Source of the DNA: Semisulcospira habei
Lineage: Eukaryota; Mollusca; Gastropoda; Semisulcospiridae
Direction of reading: 5' to 3'
Assembly (NCBI GenBank): GCA_036245525.1
Contig: BTPG01000005.1
Location: 372,001 to 436,000 of the forward strand
Length of the DNA: 64,000 bases
Shown here piece after piece: positions 50,644 through 60,700 of this stretch. Position 1 is the first letter of the stretch. Every line of letters begins with the position of its first letter. The translations under genes and the position numbers were made by a program. The notes beneath the pieces were generated by a model. That model did no database searches and was not told the origin of the DNA. It saw only the letters and a list, made by a program, of their open reading frames with translations.

Positions 50644-50703
50644 TTTTTCTAGCAATGAAAACTCCTGTAAAATAAACAAATATCATTCCCACTAGAACAA
50701 AAA

Positions 50704-51060
50704 TTATCTCTCCATTTCTTTGTTGTGTGCTTGGTTTGTAATAGTCACTAGTTTTGGTTTCGGTATAGACATGTCTTCACCTGTGACTAAAAAATACTCA
50801 CGGATTGCGTCGTCTGTATTTGAAAACGTATGTTGTGCGTGGCTTTCAAGCTTCAATCTTTCATTGATGAAATCAAGTTTCTCAATTCTTTGTTTTTCAT
50901 ACGCCTGTTCTGCCTGTGCTAATTTTTCTGACGCTTCATTATGACGCTTCAATTCTTCTGCAGATTCCTCTCTACCCATTTTTGAAAAGAGATAATTAGA
51001 GCCACTGAATGCTAGGGCGTTAACAACTGCCCCACCAATCATAATAGCTATCGTCGCCAT
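50704..51060 (-). CDS. Polinton small protein with N-terminal hydrophobic helix (118 aa)
   Basis: Intact. MATIAIMIGGAVVNALAFSG gives a hydrophobic N-terminal helix, followed by a charged helix (ESAEELKRHNEASEKLAQAE, then QAYEKQRIEKLDFINERLKL) and REYFLVTGEDM. I recall closely similar proteins (MASIAxMxGGAxVNALAFSG..., LDFINxxL) in other Polintons. Probably a small membrane-associated virion protein; function unknown. It starts in the context AATAAAAATAATATG. Confidence 0.65.
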   Translation of the reverse strand: MATIAIMIGGAVVNALAFSGSNYLFSKMGREESAEELKRHNEASEKLAQAEQAYEKQRIEKLDFINERLKLESHAQHTFSNTDDAIREYFLVTGEDMSIPKPKLVTITNQAHNKEMER

Positions 51061-51071
51061 ATTATTTTTAT

Positions 51072-51302
51072 TTACATAGAAACATTTTCGGGAATAATTC
51101 CTTGCTTGACAAGAAAATCTTTTGTCGCAATCGACGCTGTTACAACTACAATTAGCTTTGTGCTGTCTTTGAAATCTAATCTACTGAGGTCTGCTGATTT
51201 CATTTTGAGTAGATTTTTTCCTAGCATAGAATACGCTACTGCTAGTCCGCTGATTACGGCAGAATGATACACAAGGTTCATTATGTTCTTTGTGTCGCTC
51301 AT
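51072..51302 (-). CDS. Polinton small membrane protein (~76 aa)
   Basis: I prefer the start at 51302 (MSDTKNIMNLVYHSAVISGL), after ATAAGAAA, to an ATG 12 bp upstream. Two hydrophobic stretches (VISGLAVAYSMLG and STKLIVVVTASIATKDFLV) flank a short polar loop with LSRLDFKD. The motif ATKDFLVKQGIIP recurs in Polintons as I recall. Likely membrane-active; unproven. It ends 11 bp before the next gene begins. Confidence 0.62.
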   Translation of the reverse strand: MSDTKNIMNLVYHSAVISGLAVAYSMLGKNLLKMKSADLSRLDFKDSTKLIVVVTASIATKDFLVKQGIIPENVSM

Positions 51303-51338
51303 TTTCTTATGCAATAAAAATTAAAATAATATTTTTAT

Positions 51339-51800
51339 TTACTGCATATAAAATGGGTCAACGGCTTTGGGTGTTACTGGTAATGTGGCGACTTCTGGTT
51401 TTGTTTTTGGAGTGTCTGATTTTTTGGTCACTATACGAGTCTGTGGTTTGTATTTTTTGTATAATTGATACCCTACGTAACCAAATCCGACAACAAATCC
51501 GGCAACTATATATTTTGTTGATTGAGTTTCGGGGTCAGGGTCAGGGGTAGACTGGGTTGTTTGTCTCTCACTTTGATGAGGGAGTGACGGTATTGACACA
51601 GGTCCTGACGGTCCTGACGGTGGATCGGTTACATGAGTCTTTTCTGTTTGTGCCTTAAGCTGTAATTTTTTTTGCCTGTTCCATTCAGCCACTCTTTTTC
51701 CAGCCTCAACCCTGCCTGGACTTTAGTCTTAGTCACAATTTGAACCTGTGTCAAAACAGGGTCGGGGTTCGGTTGTGGAGTTGTCTGGGTCTCGTCCATT
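51339..51800 (-). pseudogene. Polinton single-pass membrane protein (frameshifted)
   Basis: Starts MDETQTTPQPNPDP at 51800, overlapping the gene upstream. The frame shifts near 51700-51725 and continues as EWNRQKKLQLKAQTEK, a Pro/Ser/Thr-rich linker, a membrane helix (KYIVAGFVVGFGYVGYQLY) and a basic tail rich in K, T and P. About 150 residues in all. Function unknown. Confidence 0.5.
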
Positions 51801-52014
51801 TTCTTCTGCAGTAAAATTTATTTTTGAAAAATCAATATGACTCCCGGTAAATGCAAGGTAATTTCCAAACTTGTAAAACATGACCAGACCTGCCTACCCT
51901 TTACATTTGAAATGTGTAGTGTTCCGGACCAAATGTGTAGTTTTTCAGGCAAATGAGTAGTTTCAACTGAAACTTGACAAGGTTAATTGTGGCACGCCAC
52001 TATATATATATATA

Positions 52015-52415
52015 TAATGATGTTTGGTGTCGGCAAACAAATTTTGACCAACTTCTACCGGGCAGTTATTGAAAGCATTTTGACCTTCTCCCCGACTGTT
52101 TGGTTTGGCAGCACCACACAGCGGAAAGAGCGATCCAAATTAAAAAGAGTAGTAAAAACTGCATCGAAAATCATAGTTATTTGGAGTACCGCTTCCACAA
52201 AAGAATGCTAAAAAAAAAAAGAGACTAGATCCACCCTCTGAGATGATTCCCACCCCAGCCCACGAGTTGTTTGAGATGCTGCAATCCGAGTGCCGTTATA
52301 GAGCGATCGGAACACGCATGATTCGTTTTAAAAACAGTTTTTATCCAACCACTGTCCAGACTTTTAATGATGCAAACAAACGTCAAACCTGACCCATCCG
52401 TCCCACCGTTTTACT
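52015..52415 (+). mobile_element. Non-LTR retrotransposon C-terminal fragment
   Basis: Encodes LTNFYRAVIESILTFSPTVW then FGSTTQ, KLKRVVKTASKI and, after frame slips near 52200, PAHELFEML, YRAIGTR, RFKNSFYPTTVQTFN. This resembles the C-terminal end of Rex/Babar-type LINE proteins. No RT core is left. Confidence 0.65.
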
Positions 52416-52599
52416 GTATACATGTAATGTATATGACTAAGTGCCAAAAGGTGATCTCACAAAGAGGACAACTGGGTTGAAAATCAAAGTTTGACATAAA
52501 GTACCAGAAAATGTATTTGGGTGATGTAAACTGTATTGGTAATGTGTTTGTAAAAGAAAAAGATAATATTTGAAATGGTTTTTGAGAAAATGGCTGTTA

Positions 52600-53665
52600 A
52601 AAATTTTAAGTCTGGATATGTTGGACATCAGGTATTGCGACAAAGTGCCTCTAAATTGGTGGGATAAAAAACACAAATTTGTTTCCAAACAGTTAAAATA
52701 ATAAGTAGTGGTCACAATTGACCTATCCAAACAATTACTGCTCTTTGGCTAAGAATGTTCTAATCCCTGAACATGATTTGTGTTGCAATACCTGACATCC
52801 GACCATATTCAAGTTTTAAAATATCCTACAAGCAAGAAAAACATACTTTGTCGTGTTATGTATACCACTCAGAGGAATACATGCACACAGAAGAGCACAA
52901 TGAGAGTCATCTTTGCTGCCCAAATATATTTATTGGCAGTCAGGGCCAGAATTTGCATGGTTAGCACCAGGTTTGTTATTGTTGCTTAAACACGCGAGAT
53001 CAAAAAAGTCCGACGTCAAATCGTTGTCCGCTTTCCCGGGCCGATTTTTATTGGTGAATTCTGGCGTTTTACAGTATACTCACCAAACGGCTTTACGTTA
53101 GGTGCATAAATTATTGCCAGTATATCACTCGTGACATTTTGTCGCAACCGTTTTCATAAATCTGACGTTCGATCACTTCTGACGTTCGACTGTAGCTCTC
53201 CATTGACAGACCGGACATTTAAAACAACCACGCTGGAATGTGGCCCATAATGCATCTGTCATAACCGGACGGTCGTAGACCCAAAAAACCAAAACAACTT
53301 CGTTAAACTTGTCAAATAGTTGAATGTCAGATCTTGCGACAAAAACTGGCTGCTCACAATTTTTTTTCCAGCTTAGAAAACTGTGACGGAAAAGTAAATT
53401 TGAAGCATATCAAATATTCAACGAAAGCGAAACAACGCAATGACGCCATTTCCGGTTTGGGTCAGCGTGCCTTTCTCTAGCACAAGTTCGCAGAAATTAA
53501 GATGCTTCTGTTGCGACAAACCTGACGTCCGACAGAGGCTACTTTCAAGAGCAATAAACAATAGAGGCAGTAGGTTAGAGAATGAAGATGATTTCTTGTG
53601 ATAACAAGTTTATTGCGACGACCGCTGCTGTAGCAACATTTGTTGCTGCAATCCTGACGTTCAAC
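52600..53665. repeat. Cluster of TTGCGACAAA / CTGACGTCCGAC motifs
   Basis: Variants of a bipartite motif, roughly TTGCGACAAA next to CTGACGTYCGAC, recur in both orientations at about 52630, 52778, 53008, 53140, 53160, 53330, 53512 and 53640. No coding frame accompanies them. The pattern resembles multiple transposase-binding sites in subterminal regions of a DNA transposon. Confidence 0.45.
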
Positions 53666-53679
53666 ACATATGGATTGTA

Positions 53680-54064
53680 TTGTTTGATTGTACATTGCTT
53701 AACGTCCCGACAGCAACAAGGCTTTCTCAGGACGTGCCTGCACTGCTTGTGAAAAAAACAAATAAAACAGAACATTGAATGTATGTCGCCAGCCGGTCAA
53801 ATACGTTAAATAAACCTAACACATGGGGCCTAAATAAAGCTAAGACCTTTTAGCAACACACATCCAATATCAAGAGCTACAGGCAGTGCAGACAGTAGGG
53901 AGAGTTTTAAAAAGGCAAATACAGGTAAATGGACCTCAGGTAGACAGAATCACATGCCCCAGAATAGAGAGAAAAACTCACCCTGTGGGGCTGAAAAGGG
54001 TGACCCTGGGAACTAAAAAGTACCTAACCCCACCCAAGTCCCCCAGGGCAGACCCGGGTGGGGA
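53680..54064 (-). repeat. SINE3 copy 3
   Basis: Same body as the other SINE3 copies, flanked by a 14-bp duplication ACATATGGATTGTA at 53666-53679 and 54065-54078. Confidence 0.9.
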
Positions 54065-54458
54065 ACATATGGATTGTAGAATTTTTTGGGGAGAAGACAC
54101 TGTTAAAATGAGCCATTAGGAGGTGCTTTCTTACATAGTCATAGAATGTTCATACCAATGAGTCCTGGCAGCTGTTGTCGGTAGTTGGGTACACCAATTG
54201 TCCGGCTACATCAAGCGACGTGTTTCAATTACGATATGTTCTCTGCGATTTTTGTCACTGTGAAATCGTGTTTATTGCCTTTATGATTAGACCACAATAG
54301 TTCAAGGCATGCAGGTGTATGCGAGTGAATGTGTGTGTGTGTGTGTGCACGTGAGCAGCTTAACTATATTTTGATGTAGTAAAACTGTTGCCGCTAGGGT
54401 TTCATATGAAAGAAAAACAGAAGATAGTGGTGGAAAACCCTTTAAAATAGAAACAAAG

Positions 54459-54493
54459 ACCGACGTTTCGGATCAAAGATCCTTCTTCAGGTG
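54459..54493 (-). ncRNA. Hammerhead-ribozyme-like core (intact core bases)
   Basis: The minus strand reads CTGAAGA, stem II GGATC-TTT-GATCC, then GAAAC and GTC. These match the hammerhead core CUGANGA...GAAA with a minimal stem III formed by ACGU, as reported for Penelope-like elements. Stem I pairing is weak beyond the first pair, so activity is uncertain. Confidence 0.55.
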
Positions 54494-54892
54494 ACATGCA
54501 GTGTGGTTACTGACAAGGGTGTGTGCCAGGTCATAAGGTGTTAGATGTGCGAAGTGAACTGTGAACAAGATGATCGCGTAGGTTAGTGTCACGTTCGTAA
54601 GCGACCAGCGGAGACTCAGGAAATATGTCTTTCATTACTGTCATTCTGAATGATATGCAAGTTTCTGAGGAGAATGTTTTTGATGGGGATGTTGTGAGGA
54701 TGATACGTGATACACAGGACCGGCCGGTCCTCTGCAGCACTGTGAGTTTTCTCCCGCAAAGCTTCACTTCTGCTTGTGGCCTCAGCTTTAGAACGAGCGG
54801 TGTTGACGATGTCTTCGGGGTATCCCTGGTGTGAGAAGAAAGTGGCCATGGTTTCTCTCGTGTTCTTTTCTGTTCTACGTTTGTTTCCATGT

Positions 54893-54924
54893 CACCTGAA
54901 GAAGGATCTTTGATCCAAAACGTC
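54893..54924 (+). ncRNA. Hammerhead-like core, mutated
   Basis: Inverted partner of the motif at 54459-54493: CTGAAGA, GGATC-TTT-GATCC, then AAAAC in place of GAAAC. The lost G corresponds to the essential G12, so this copy should be inactive. Confidence 0.5.
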
Positions 54925-55539
54925 ATTCCTTGTTTCTATTTTAAAGGAATTTCCACCACTATCTGTTTTTCTTTTATATTTTGATGTGTTTTACTTTTAT
55001 GTTCTTTTTAAGTTGCGCAGCACTGAAACGATTTCCTAATGTATTATTACATATGGCAATAAAGTTCTATCTTAATCTTAATATAATTATGCAAAAATTC
55101 AAGGTGGTGGGTGGGCGAGTGTCAAGCTGTCAAAACTAAATTCTGGCCCAGCGCCTGATGACGGCATCGTGTTTGTTCAGGTCCCTCATTTTTCTCTCTT
55201 TAGCACCAGCCAGCAATCAGTGGCACTGTCCGTCCCTGAGAGCCAGCTCAGTCTTTCTCTTTCGTTGTATTACTGAGCTGGCAAACCGCAGGTACTGCGT
55301 TGAGATATCTAAACTAAGTTTGTTTGTTTTTTTTAATTCAGGCTAAATGAACCGATAGATTCAATGACCGAACACAATGTGACACCTAATTTTAAAACTA
55401 AATCTCGAAAAAATATTTCTAAATTAATTGCAGAGATTGTGGATTTAATATGTACACTACATACGTATCAGAAATCCACATTTATATGCCCACACAGTTT
55501 TATATAGTACGTGCAACGTACTCTACTTCTTCTAGTCTA

Positions 55540-55706
55540 GGGGAGCTGGGTGGCTCGGTGGTGCAAGTGTTCGCCTCTCGACCGAAAGGTCCCGGGTTCG
55601 AATCCAGCTTGGGTCAAAATTTGTTCAGACCCTTTATCGTGCCCCATCTTTGAAATCACCTTCGTGGTGGACAAAAGACGTTAAGCCCTAAACATTTAAC
55701 ATTTTT
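55540..55706 (+). repeat. tRNA-derived SINE (SINE2) with 13-bp TSD
   Basis: Head GTGGCTCGGTGGTGCAAGTG (A box) and CCCGGGTTCGAATCC (B box), body GGGTCAAAATTTGTTCAG, tail GACGTTAAGCCCTAAAC. Flanked by TTCTTCTAGTCTA at 55527-55539 and 55707-55719. A complete short SINE of about 167 bp. Confidence 0.88.
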
Positions 55707-55719
55707 TTCTTCTAGTCTA

Positions 55720-56430
55720 CTCTATGCTTTAAACAGTAATAACGTCCTCAACTTCTAGGATGCAAACGGAGCCGATCCAAAATAATGACAATCAAACAGA
55801 GCCCTTTGATTCTCAGCAGCCTCTACAACATGCATGAGCTTATGAAAATCTATGCCTCTTGTAGATGGAAGGCCGTGGATAAAAGCAAATAATTCCGCAG
55901 TGGCTTACTCATCCAGGGAAACAAAAGGTGTAAATAGGCCTGCAAAATGCACAGATTCCCATCAGCCGATTCAATCTCTGGGGGTTCATGGTGATCTATG
56001 TCAATTGCAGTTGTAATGGTCTGACTAAGACACTGTTTCCAGGCAAAATGAGGAGGGGACTGAAAAGAATGGGGAAGTGTTGTATCGGTAACGGTCGACT
56101 GCACAAGATAAACATTGGGCTATGGGCAACAGCTTGATGAGTTTTCTGACCTCAGCCCGGGGTCAGGGGGTATCGGATTTCACTGAAATTTCAGAGATTC
56201 CAGTGGCCCGCTTACACACACACTCATGGAACACCGTCGGCAGAATTCAGGCTGCACAGATCGGCGCGATAAAAATTGTTTGGTTCAGAACGCAAGTAGA
56301 AATCAAAATTTAAAAAAAGAAATAACTTTATTACGTAGAATTGTGAAACAGAATTACGTAGTTGGCCTCAGAATTGCGTAGTTACGTAGTTGGTTAAAAA
56401 ATGCGTAGTTTTCTATGGCCAAAACGTAGT
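55720..56430. other. Right part of the TIR transposon, no genes
   Basis: Non-coding. It includes a decayed P3-like phrase (ATGAGCTTATGAAAATCTAT near 55832) and the subterminal GTAGTT words from 56335 to 56430. Confidence 0.4.
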
Positions 56431-56880
56431 GTAGGCAGGTCTGCATGACGCATGCTAATTTACCAATTGAACTTGAAACAATAGGATTGCTTTCAAGGTC
56501 GTGTGATAGGCTGTCACTATCCACAGGTAGAAAGTGACTCACTGCTTTTGTGTATAGGCATACAAGAGATCGACTCAAATCACGAGTCATTAGTGAAGCG
56601 ATGTGGTTTTCATATTTTGAATGCAGTTTAAATAGCTCGTCAGAGGTTAGAGATTCAATATCTTCTGTCATGTATTGTTTTCCGAGATAAGCCTTTGATT
56701 TGCCTGACACAACTACAGAAAGAAGGCGCTGTTTTTTTTTAGTCTAAGTCTTTGTTTTCTACAGCATTGATATCATTTAGAAGAAGTAATTCGTCTTGAT
56801 TCATTTTATAATAAAAAATATTAATTTTAATGTCATTGATTTTGGAAACCTTTATTTTACCAAAAAAGGAGAAAACCAAG

Positions 56881-56920
56881 AAAAATGGGCGGTGTGAAGG
56901 CGTGGGAGTATGCGGTCAAA
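56881..56920 (-). repeat. Polinton right terminal repeat, inner part
   Basis: AAAAATGGGCGGTGTGAAGG then CGTGGGAGTATGCGGTC, the inverted match of 34134-34178. The repeat is cut at 56920 by DIRS copy C and resumes at 63213. Confidence 0.85.
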
Positions 56921-57399
56921 AAATTAATTTTTCTCTAAAATGTATTTTTTCGAAAAATACTTACCGATGACATGACTAACTGGAAATAGTCTACTTGCTT
57001 ACCAATTTTAGCCTAAGACCCAAAGGGTCCCCCCAGGAGGCTCTCGGGGATCCCTGATAGGGACGAGAGAGCTTTCGGGGATCCCTAACAGGGACGAGAG
57101 TAGCCTCCCCTGCCCATCCGGTCAGGCGCCCGGTGGTGTCTCCTTTAGCCAGTTGTCTACGGAGTTACCAGCGGCAAGCGGGGAGGAGGGAGGGACCTCC
57201 GAGTCATGTCATCGGTAAGTATTTTTCGAAAAAATACATTTTAGAGAAAAATTAATTTGTTTCCTCAAAACACATTACCGATGACATGACTAACTGGAAG
57301 AATGGCAAAGAGGAGGAGGGTGCCGCACAATCCCTTTTAGAAACCTCTTCAGGGACGAAGACGGCCCGTCACTCCTGATCACACACTCCCGACAATTTT

Positions 57400-57960
57400 A
57401 GCGAAGTGCCGCCTAAGCGCCGAGGGCGCCTGGAGGGAGTGTTGCGCCGCAGAAGTTGCCCACCAGCGTAAGGTTGTCGCGCTGGACTGTCAGGGCGCGG
57501 GAGTAGAAGCGGCAATGGTAGATCCGACCCGCCACCCCACCGCCGCCACAGTGTCCTTAACCACACCGGCGCGGCGAAGGCGAGACGTGCGGCCCTAGCG
57601 CGCGTTCCATGGGCGCGGATCTTCAGTGCCCCGGCTCCCTGTGGGGAGAGGTCGCGATAGGCGGACCGGAATACCCAGCGGAGCGAGGAGGAGAACGTTT
57701 GGGCTGAGAAGCCGGTTCTGCCAGCGGTCGGCGGCAAGGGACGAGACCGTCCCCTCCGCACGGACTTGGAGCAGGTAGATACGAAGTGCCTGTCCCGGAT
57801 CTTGCTGCGGAGTGCCCCGAGGAACCGGGTCGTGTAAGCGGCCGAGCGGCGAGGGCCGGAGGCGCTGTCAAGGGAGACCTAGGCTGAGCGAGAAGGAAGG
57901 ATCCGGGAGTAGCTGCACGGAGCCATCCACTCGGAACTGCAGGCCGGTGGGGCGAGACGA
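57400..57960 (-). pseudogene. YR: Tyrosine recombinase remnant of DIRS copy C
   Basis: Fragments FSAQTFSSSLRWVFRSAYRD and KIRAHGTRARAARLAFAAP correspond to the core helix before and around the His-x-x-Arg motif of copy B (TISSWLRWMIHSAYQD, HEVRAMAAS). Here His-x-x-Arg is preserved as HGTR, but the downstream frame is broken before the Tyr. Confidence 0.6.
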
Positions 57961-58024
57961 GAGCGTGTGGAGCTCACTGACGCGGGGCGCCGTGGCGAGG
58001 GCCATCAGGAAGAAGGCCTCCGAG

Positions 58025-60700
58025 TCACGTCAGCGAAGCGGGCCAGATGGAGCGGTTTAACGGTCCGAAGTCAGTCAGGGGAGGACCAGGGAGGCCCCAG
58101 CGCGGGCCAAGGGAGAGGAAGACCGGACGCTGCACGCCGAAACGCGCCATAAGGTCGGGCAGGTCCTTGCAGGCGCTGGGTCGGGACGGCCGAGGTGACG
58201 GTAGGCGTCGGCGATCAAGAGGGGTAGCAGCTGCCCCAGAGGGGAGCCAACCTTGGTCTTGGACGAGCCAGAGAAGAAGTCCGCGAGCTGAGGAGACGTC
58301 AGGCCGACGGTGGAGAGGCGGCGGGGTCAGAGCACCAGGCACGAAGCACGCCACTTTCCCTCGTAGACACGTCTGGTAGGAATGCGGGCTGAAGCGATAG
58401 CGTCCGCTGTCGCACTCGAGAAGCCTCCAGCAGAGAGGGCTTGCCGCACAATCGCCAGGCGTGTAGCAGAAGTCGCTCGGGGCAGGGGTGGAAGAGCGGC
58501 TGTCGGCGCTGCTCGAGCATCGTGCGGGGGGTGGGAAGAGGGAGGGTGAGCCCGTGGCGAGACTGAGAAGGTCGGAAGTCCACGATCCGGTCCGGGAGAA
58601 TGGCTACCAGGAGAAGGACTGCGTTGCATCCCCGGAGGCTGAGCAGGACTAGAGGACCAGGACCGCCGGAGGGTAGGTGTAAAGGACCAGACCGTCCCAA
58701 GGGATCAAGCGCATCGACTGCCCAGGCCAGAGGTCGGGAACGGGGAGATGAAGAGGGAAGCCGGAGGTTCCACTTCGTGGCGAAGAGAACAAGGGGGGAG
58801 TCTCCCAACGAGCGCAGAACCAGCGAAGGATGTCCCAGCGTAGGGCGCAATCCGTGTGAAGAAGCTGCCTCCGTCGCAAGAGGTAGTCTGCCAGCACGAA
58901 CAGGAGACCTGGACTGTGGCGGTCTGGGAGGGAGAAGTCGCTGTCCGCGCATCAGCGAAGGGGCGATAGAGGAGGAAGCAGAAGTCGGGAGAGCGGGTTC
59001 CTCCTGCGTCTGAAGGCAAGCCACGAAGAGGGGTTGTCGGAAGGACGAGGAGGTCCTGTGTCCAAAGATCGCATCGCCAAGCGCAGAGGGCCTGCCAACT
59101 GCAACCAGTCCCAGCGGGTTGACGTGCCGCGAAGTGAAGTTCGCGGGCCAGCGGCCGGCCGACGAGTGGAAATCGGGAGAAGGAGAGCGCCCCAACCGTC
59201 GAGACCGGCAATGACGCAGAGAGAGAGGGGCAGTGGCGAGGTCAGGGGGGATCCGGGAGCCGAGCTAAGAATGTCCGTCCAGCGAAGCCGATGTGGCGCA
59301 GCACAGGGGAGATCGGCACCAGGGTAGAGAGATCGCCGGAGGACAGCCTCCAGAGGTGGAGTACAGAAGACCGAGGAAAGGAGATCAGCCGCTGCACTCA
59401 TCAGGAGGAGGAGCTGGAGCCGCAGTCAGGAGGGGACCGCCGCGCCCGCAACTACCCACGGGCTAGAACGGCAAGGACTGGATCCGAGGCTCGTGAAGAC
59501 GCACCAAGTTGCGGTCGGTCACCAAATCCAATCCCAGGTGAACAGGCGGCGAGGGCGAGAGGCCGGACCGTAGACGCTGACCAGGGCGACCAGGCGAGCA
59601 ACCGGAGGAGGAGAGCATCCCTGCCCTACGAGGAGGAACCACTGACTGATACCGCAGAAGCAGGTCGACCAAGGAGGAGAATGGCTGGCGGAAGATCGAA
59701 GGTCCCGGGCAACCAAGGCATCCACGATCCACGCAAGGACCCAGGGCTGAGGAGAGACCACCCAAGAGAGGCCGAGCTGGAAACGGTCCCGTCGACGGCA
59801 AGCGAAGACAAAGGCGGGGGCGGGAGGCATGGGGACGCGTAGAAGCAACGGGTAGGTCCAGGCTGGCGGCGACAACCAAGGGCTGAAGGCGACGCAAAGG
59901 GTCCGAGGCGGGGGAGCCGTGCCGAGCGATGAGCAGCATCGCAACTTCCCAAATAAGAGCGGAGACCTGCGCGCGAAGGGCGAGGGCCTTGGTCCGAACG
60001 GGCGGGAACTCAATCCACAAGGGTGGAGTTGGGCCCACCGGCCTAGAGGGGTTCCTTCAGAGACTGCCAGGCAGGGCCGAAGGGCGCGGGTACCCACAGG
60101 AGCACGGTAGAGCTGCGACGTCGCATCGGGCGAGATGGTCAGGCAGGAGCCAGGCCGCCACGAACGAAGGAAGGCAAGGGGCGGAGGGTTCGAAGCCACG
60201 CGGAAGATCCGCTAGAGCTGGGAAGGGTTGACGCAAGCACGGGCGCCGGCGGAACCACCGGGGCGCCGAAGGCTAAGACGCCAGCAGGCCAGAGGCGAAC
60301 GTAGGACGCCGAGTCATCCCCCGGAGAGGGTCGGGGAGACGCTGGAGGCGAAGGGAGCAGGGAGCGGGGAAGAGGATGTCCCGAGGAGAACGACAGCGCC
60401 GCACCAGGCGAAGGTCGACAGGGACCCTGGAGGGAGTCGAGGGGCGGGCGACGACCGTCGGGCGCCGCAACTATCCAGGCGACGAGGGCGAGGAAGTCGA
60501 CCCCCACTGCACTGGGTGTACCCCTAGGGGCACCCAACCAAACACTAACAGCGCGACGTAGCTTCACTTCGGTGAACGGACGAGAACCGGTGAAACGTGG
60601 AAGGCCGTAGGCGCCAGGGGGAAACGGCCCGAAGTCCCGAGGTACAAGAAGGCCGATCCAGACGCAGTGCGCGAAGCTCAAGTAGGGGGCACGTAGCTGG
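58025..60700 (-). pseudogene. RT-RH: RT-RNase H remnants of DIRS copy C
   Basis: Pieces in several frames line up with copy A: SLVDLLLRYQS (RT YLDD region, Tyr-x-Asp-Asp damaged), LVRLHEPRIQSLPF, MSAAADLL, LQLAGPLRLAMRSLDTGPPR, LSLSDNP-like RNase H words, TRRVYEGKWRA of the YR start near 58370. At least six frame changes. GC-rich (over 60%), so long antisense frames here are artefacts. Confidence 0.6.

Larger units (their letters stand above)
54395..54995 (-). mobile_element. Penelope-like element fragment with inverted flanking repeats
   Basis: Minus-strand frames contain FFSHQGYPEDIVNTARSKAE, RPVLCITYHPHNIPIKNILL and, after a shift, SPLVAYERDTNLRDHLVHSS. These are the conserved C-terminal RT/linker motifs of Penelope-like elements. 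Both sides carry a roughly 100-bp inverted repeat (AAAAACAGATAGTGGTGGAA type ends, AAAATAGAAACAA, then a hammerhead-like core at 54459-54493 and 54893-54924). The GIY-YIG endonuclease part is missing. Confidence 0.72.
51885..56443. mobile_element. DNA transposon with CAGACCTGCCTAC termini, nested in the Polinton
   Basis: Perfect 13-bp inverted ends CAGACCTGCCTAC (51885-51897) and GTAGGCAGGTCTG (56431-56443), flanked by a 6-bp direct repeat CATGAC (51879-51884 and 56444-56449). Subterminal words ATGTGTAGT (left) and ACGTAGT/GCGTAGTT (right) are repeated. The interior is a mosaic of other repeats (LINE, SINE3, Penelope, SINE2). I see no transposase, so it is non-autonomous or gutted. I could not assign the superfamily: the 6-bp duplication excludes hAT and Mutator but leaves several options. 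Confidence 0.75.
51729..56803 (-). pseudogene. Polinton conserved protein split by a 4.56-kb transposon
   Basis: The 5' part runs from ATG 56803 (MNQDELLLLNDINAVE; context TTATAAAATG) through a frame slip in the T-run at 56729-56738 to 56450: KQYMTEDIESLTSDELFKLH, MTRDLSRSLVCLYTKAVSHF then LPVD and ESNPIVSSSIGKLACVM. The 3' part resumes at 51884 with FYKFGNYLAF and ends at a stop at 51729. The insertion duplicated CATGAC on both sides. The LYxKYExxL...MTxxLxxSxxxxYTKAVSxFLP pattern is shared with an uncharacterised conserved Polinton protein in other animals as I recall. About 170 residues if intact. Confidence 0.6.

Noticed and set aside
57812..60527. Long plus-strand frames through DIRS copy C
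   Set aside because: Arginine-rich, low-complexity antisense frames caused by GC content above 60%; the minus strand carries the recognisable RT/YR motifs.
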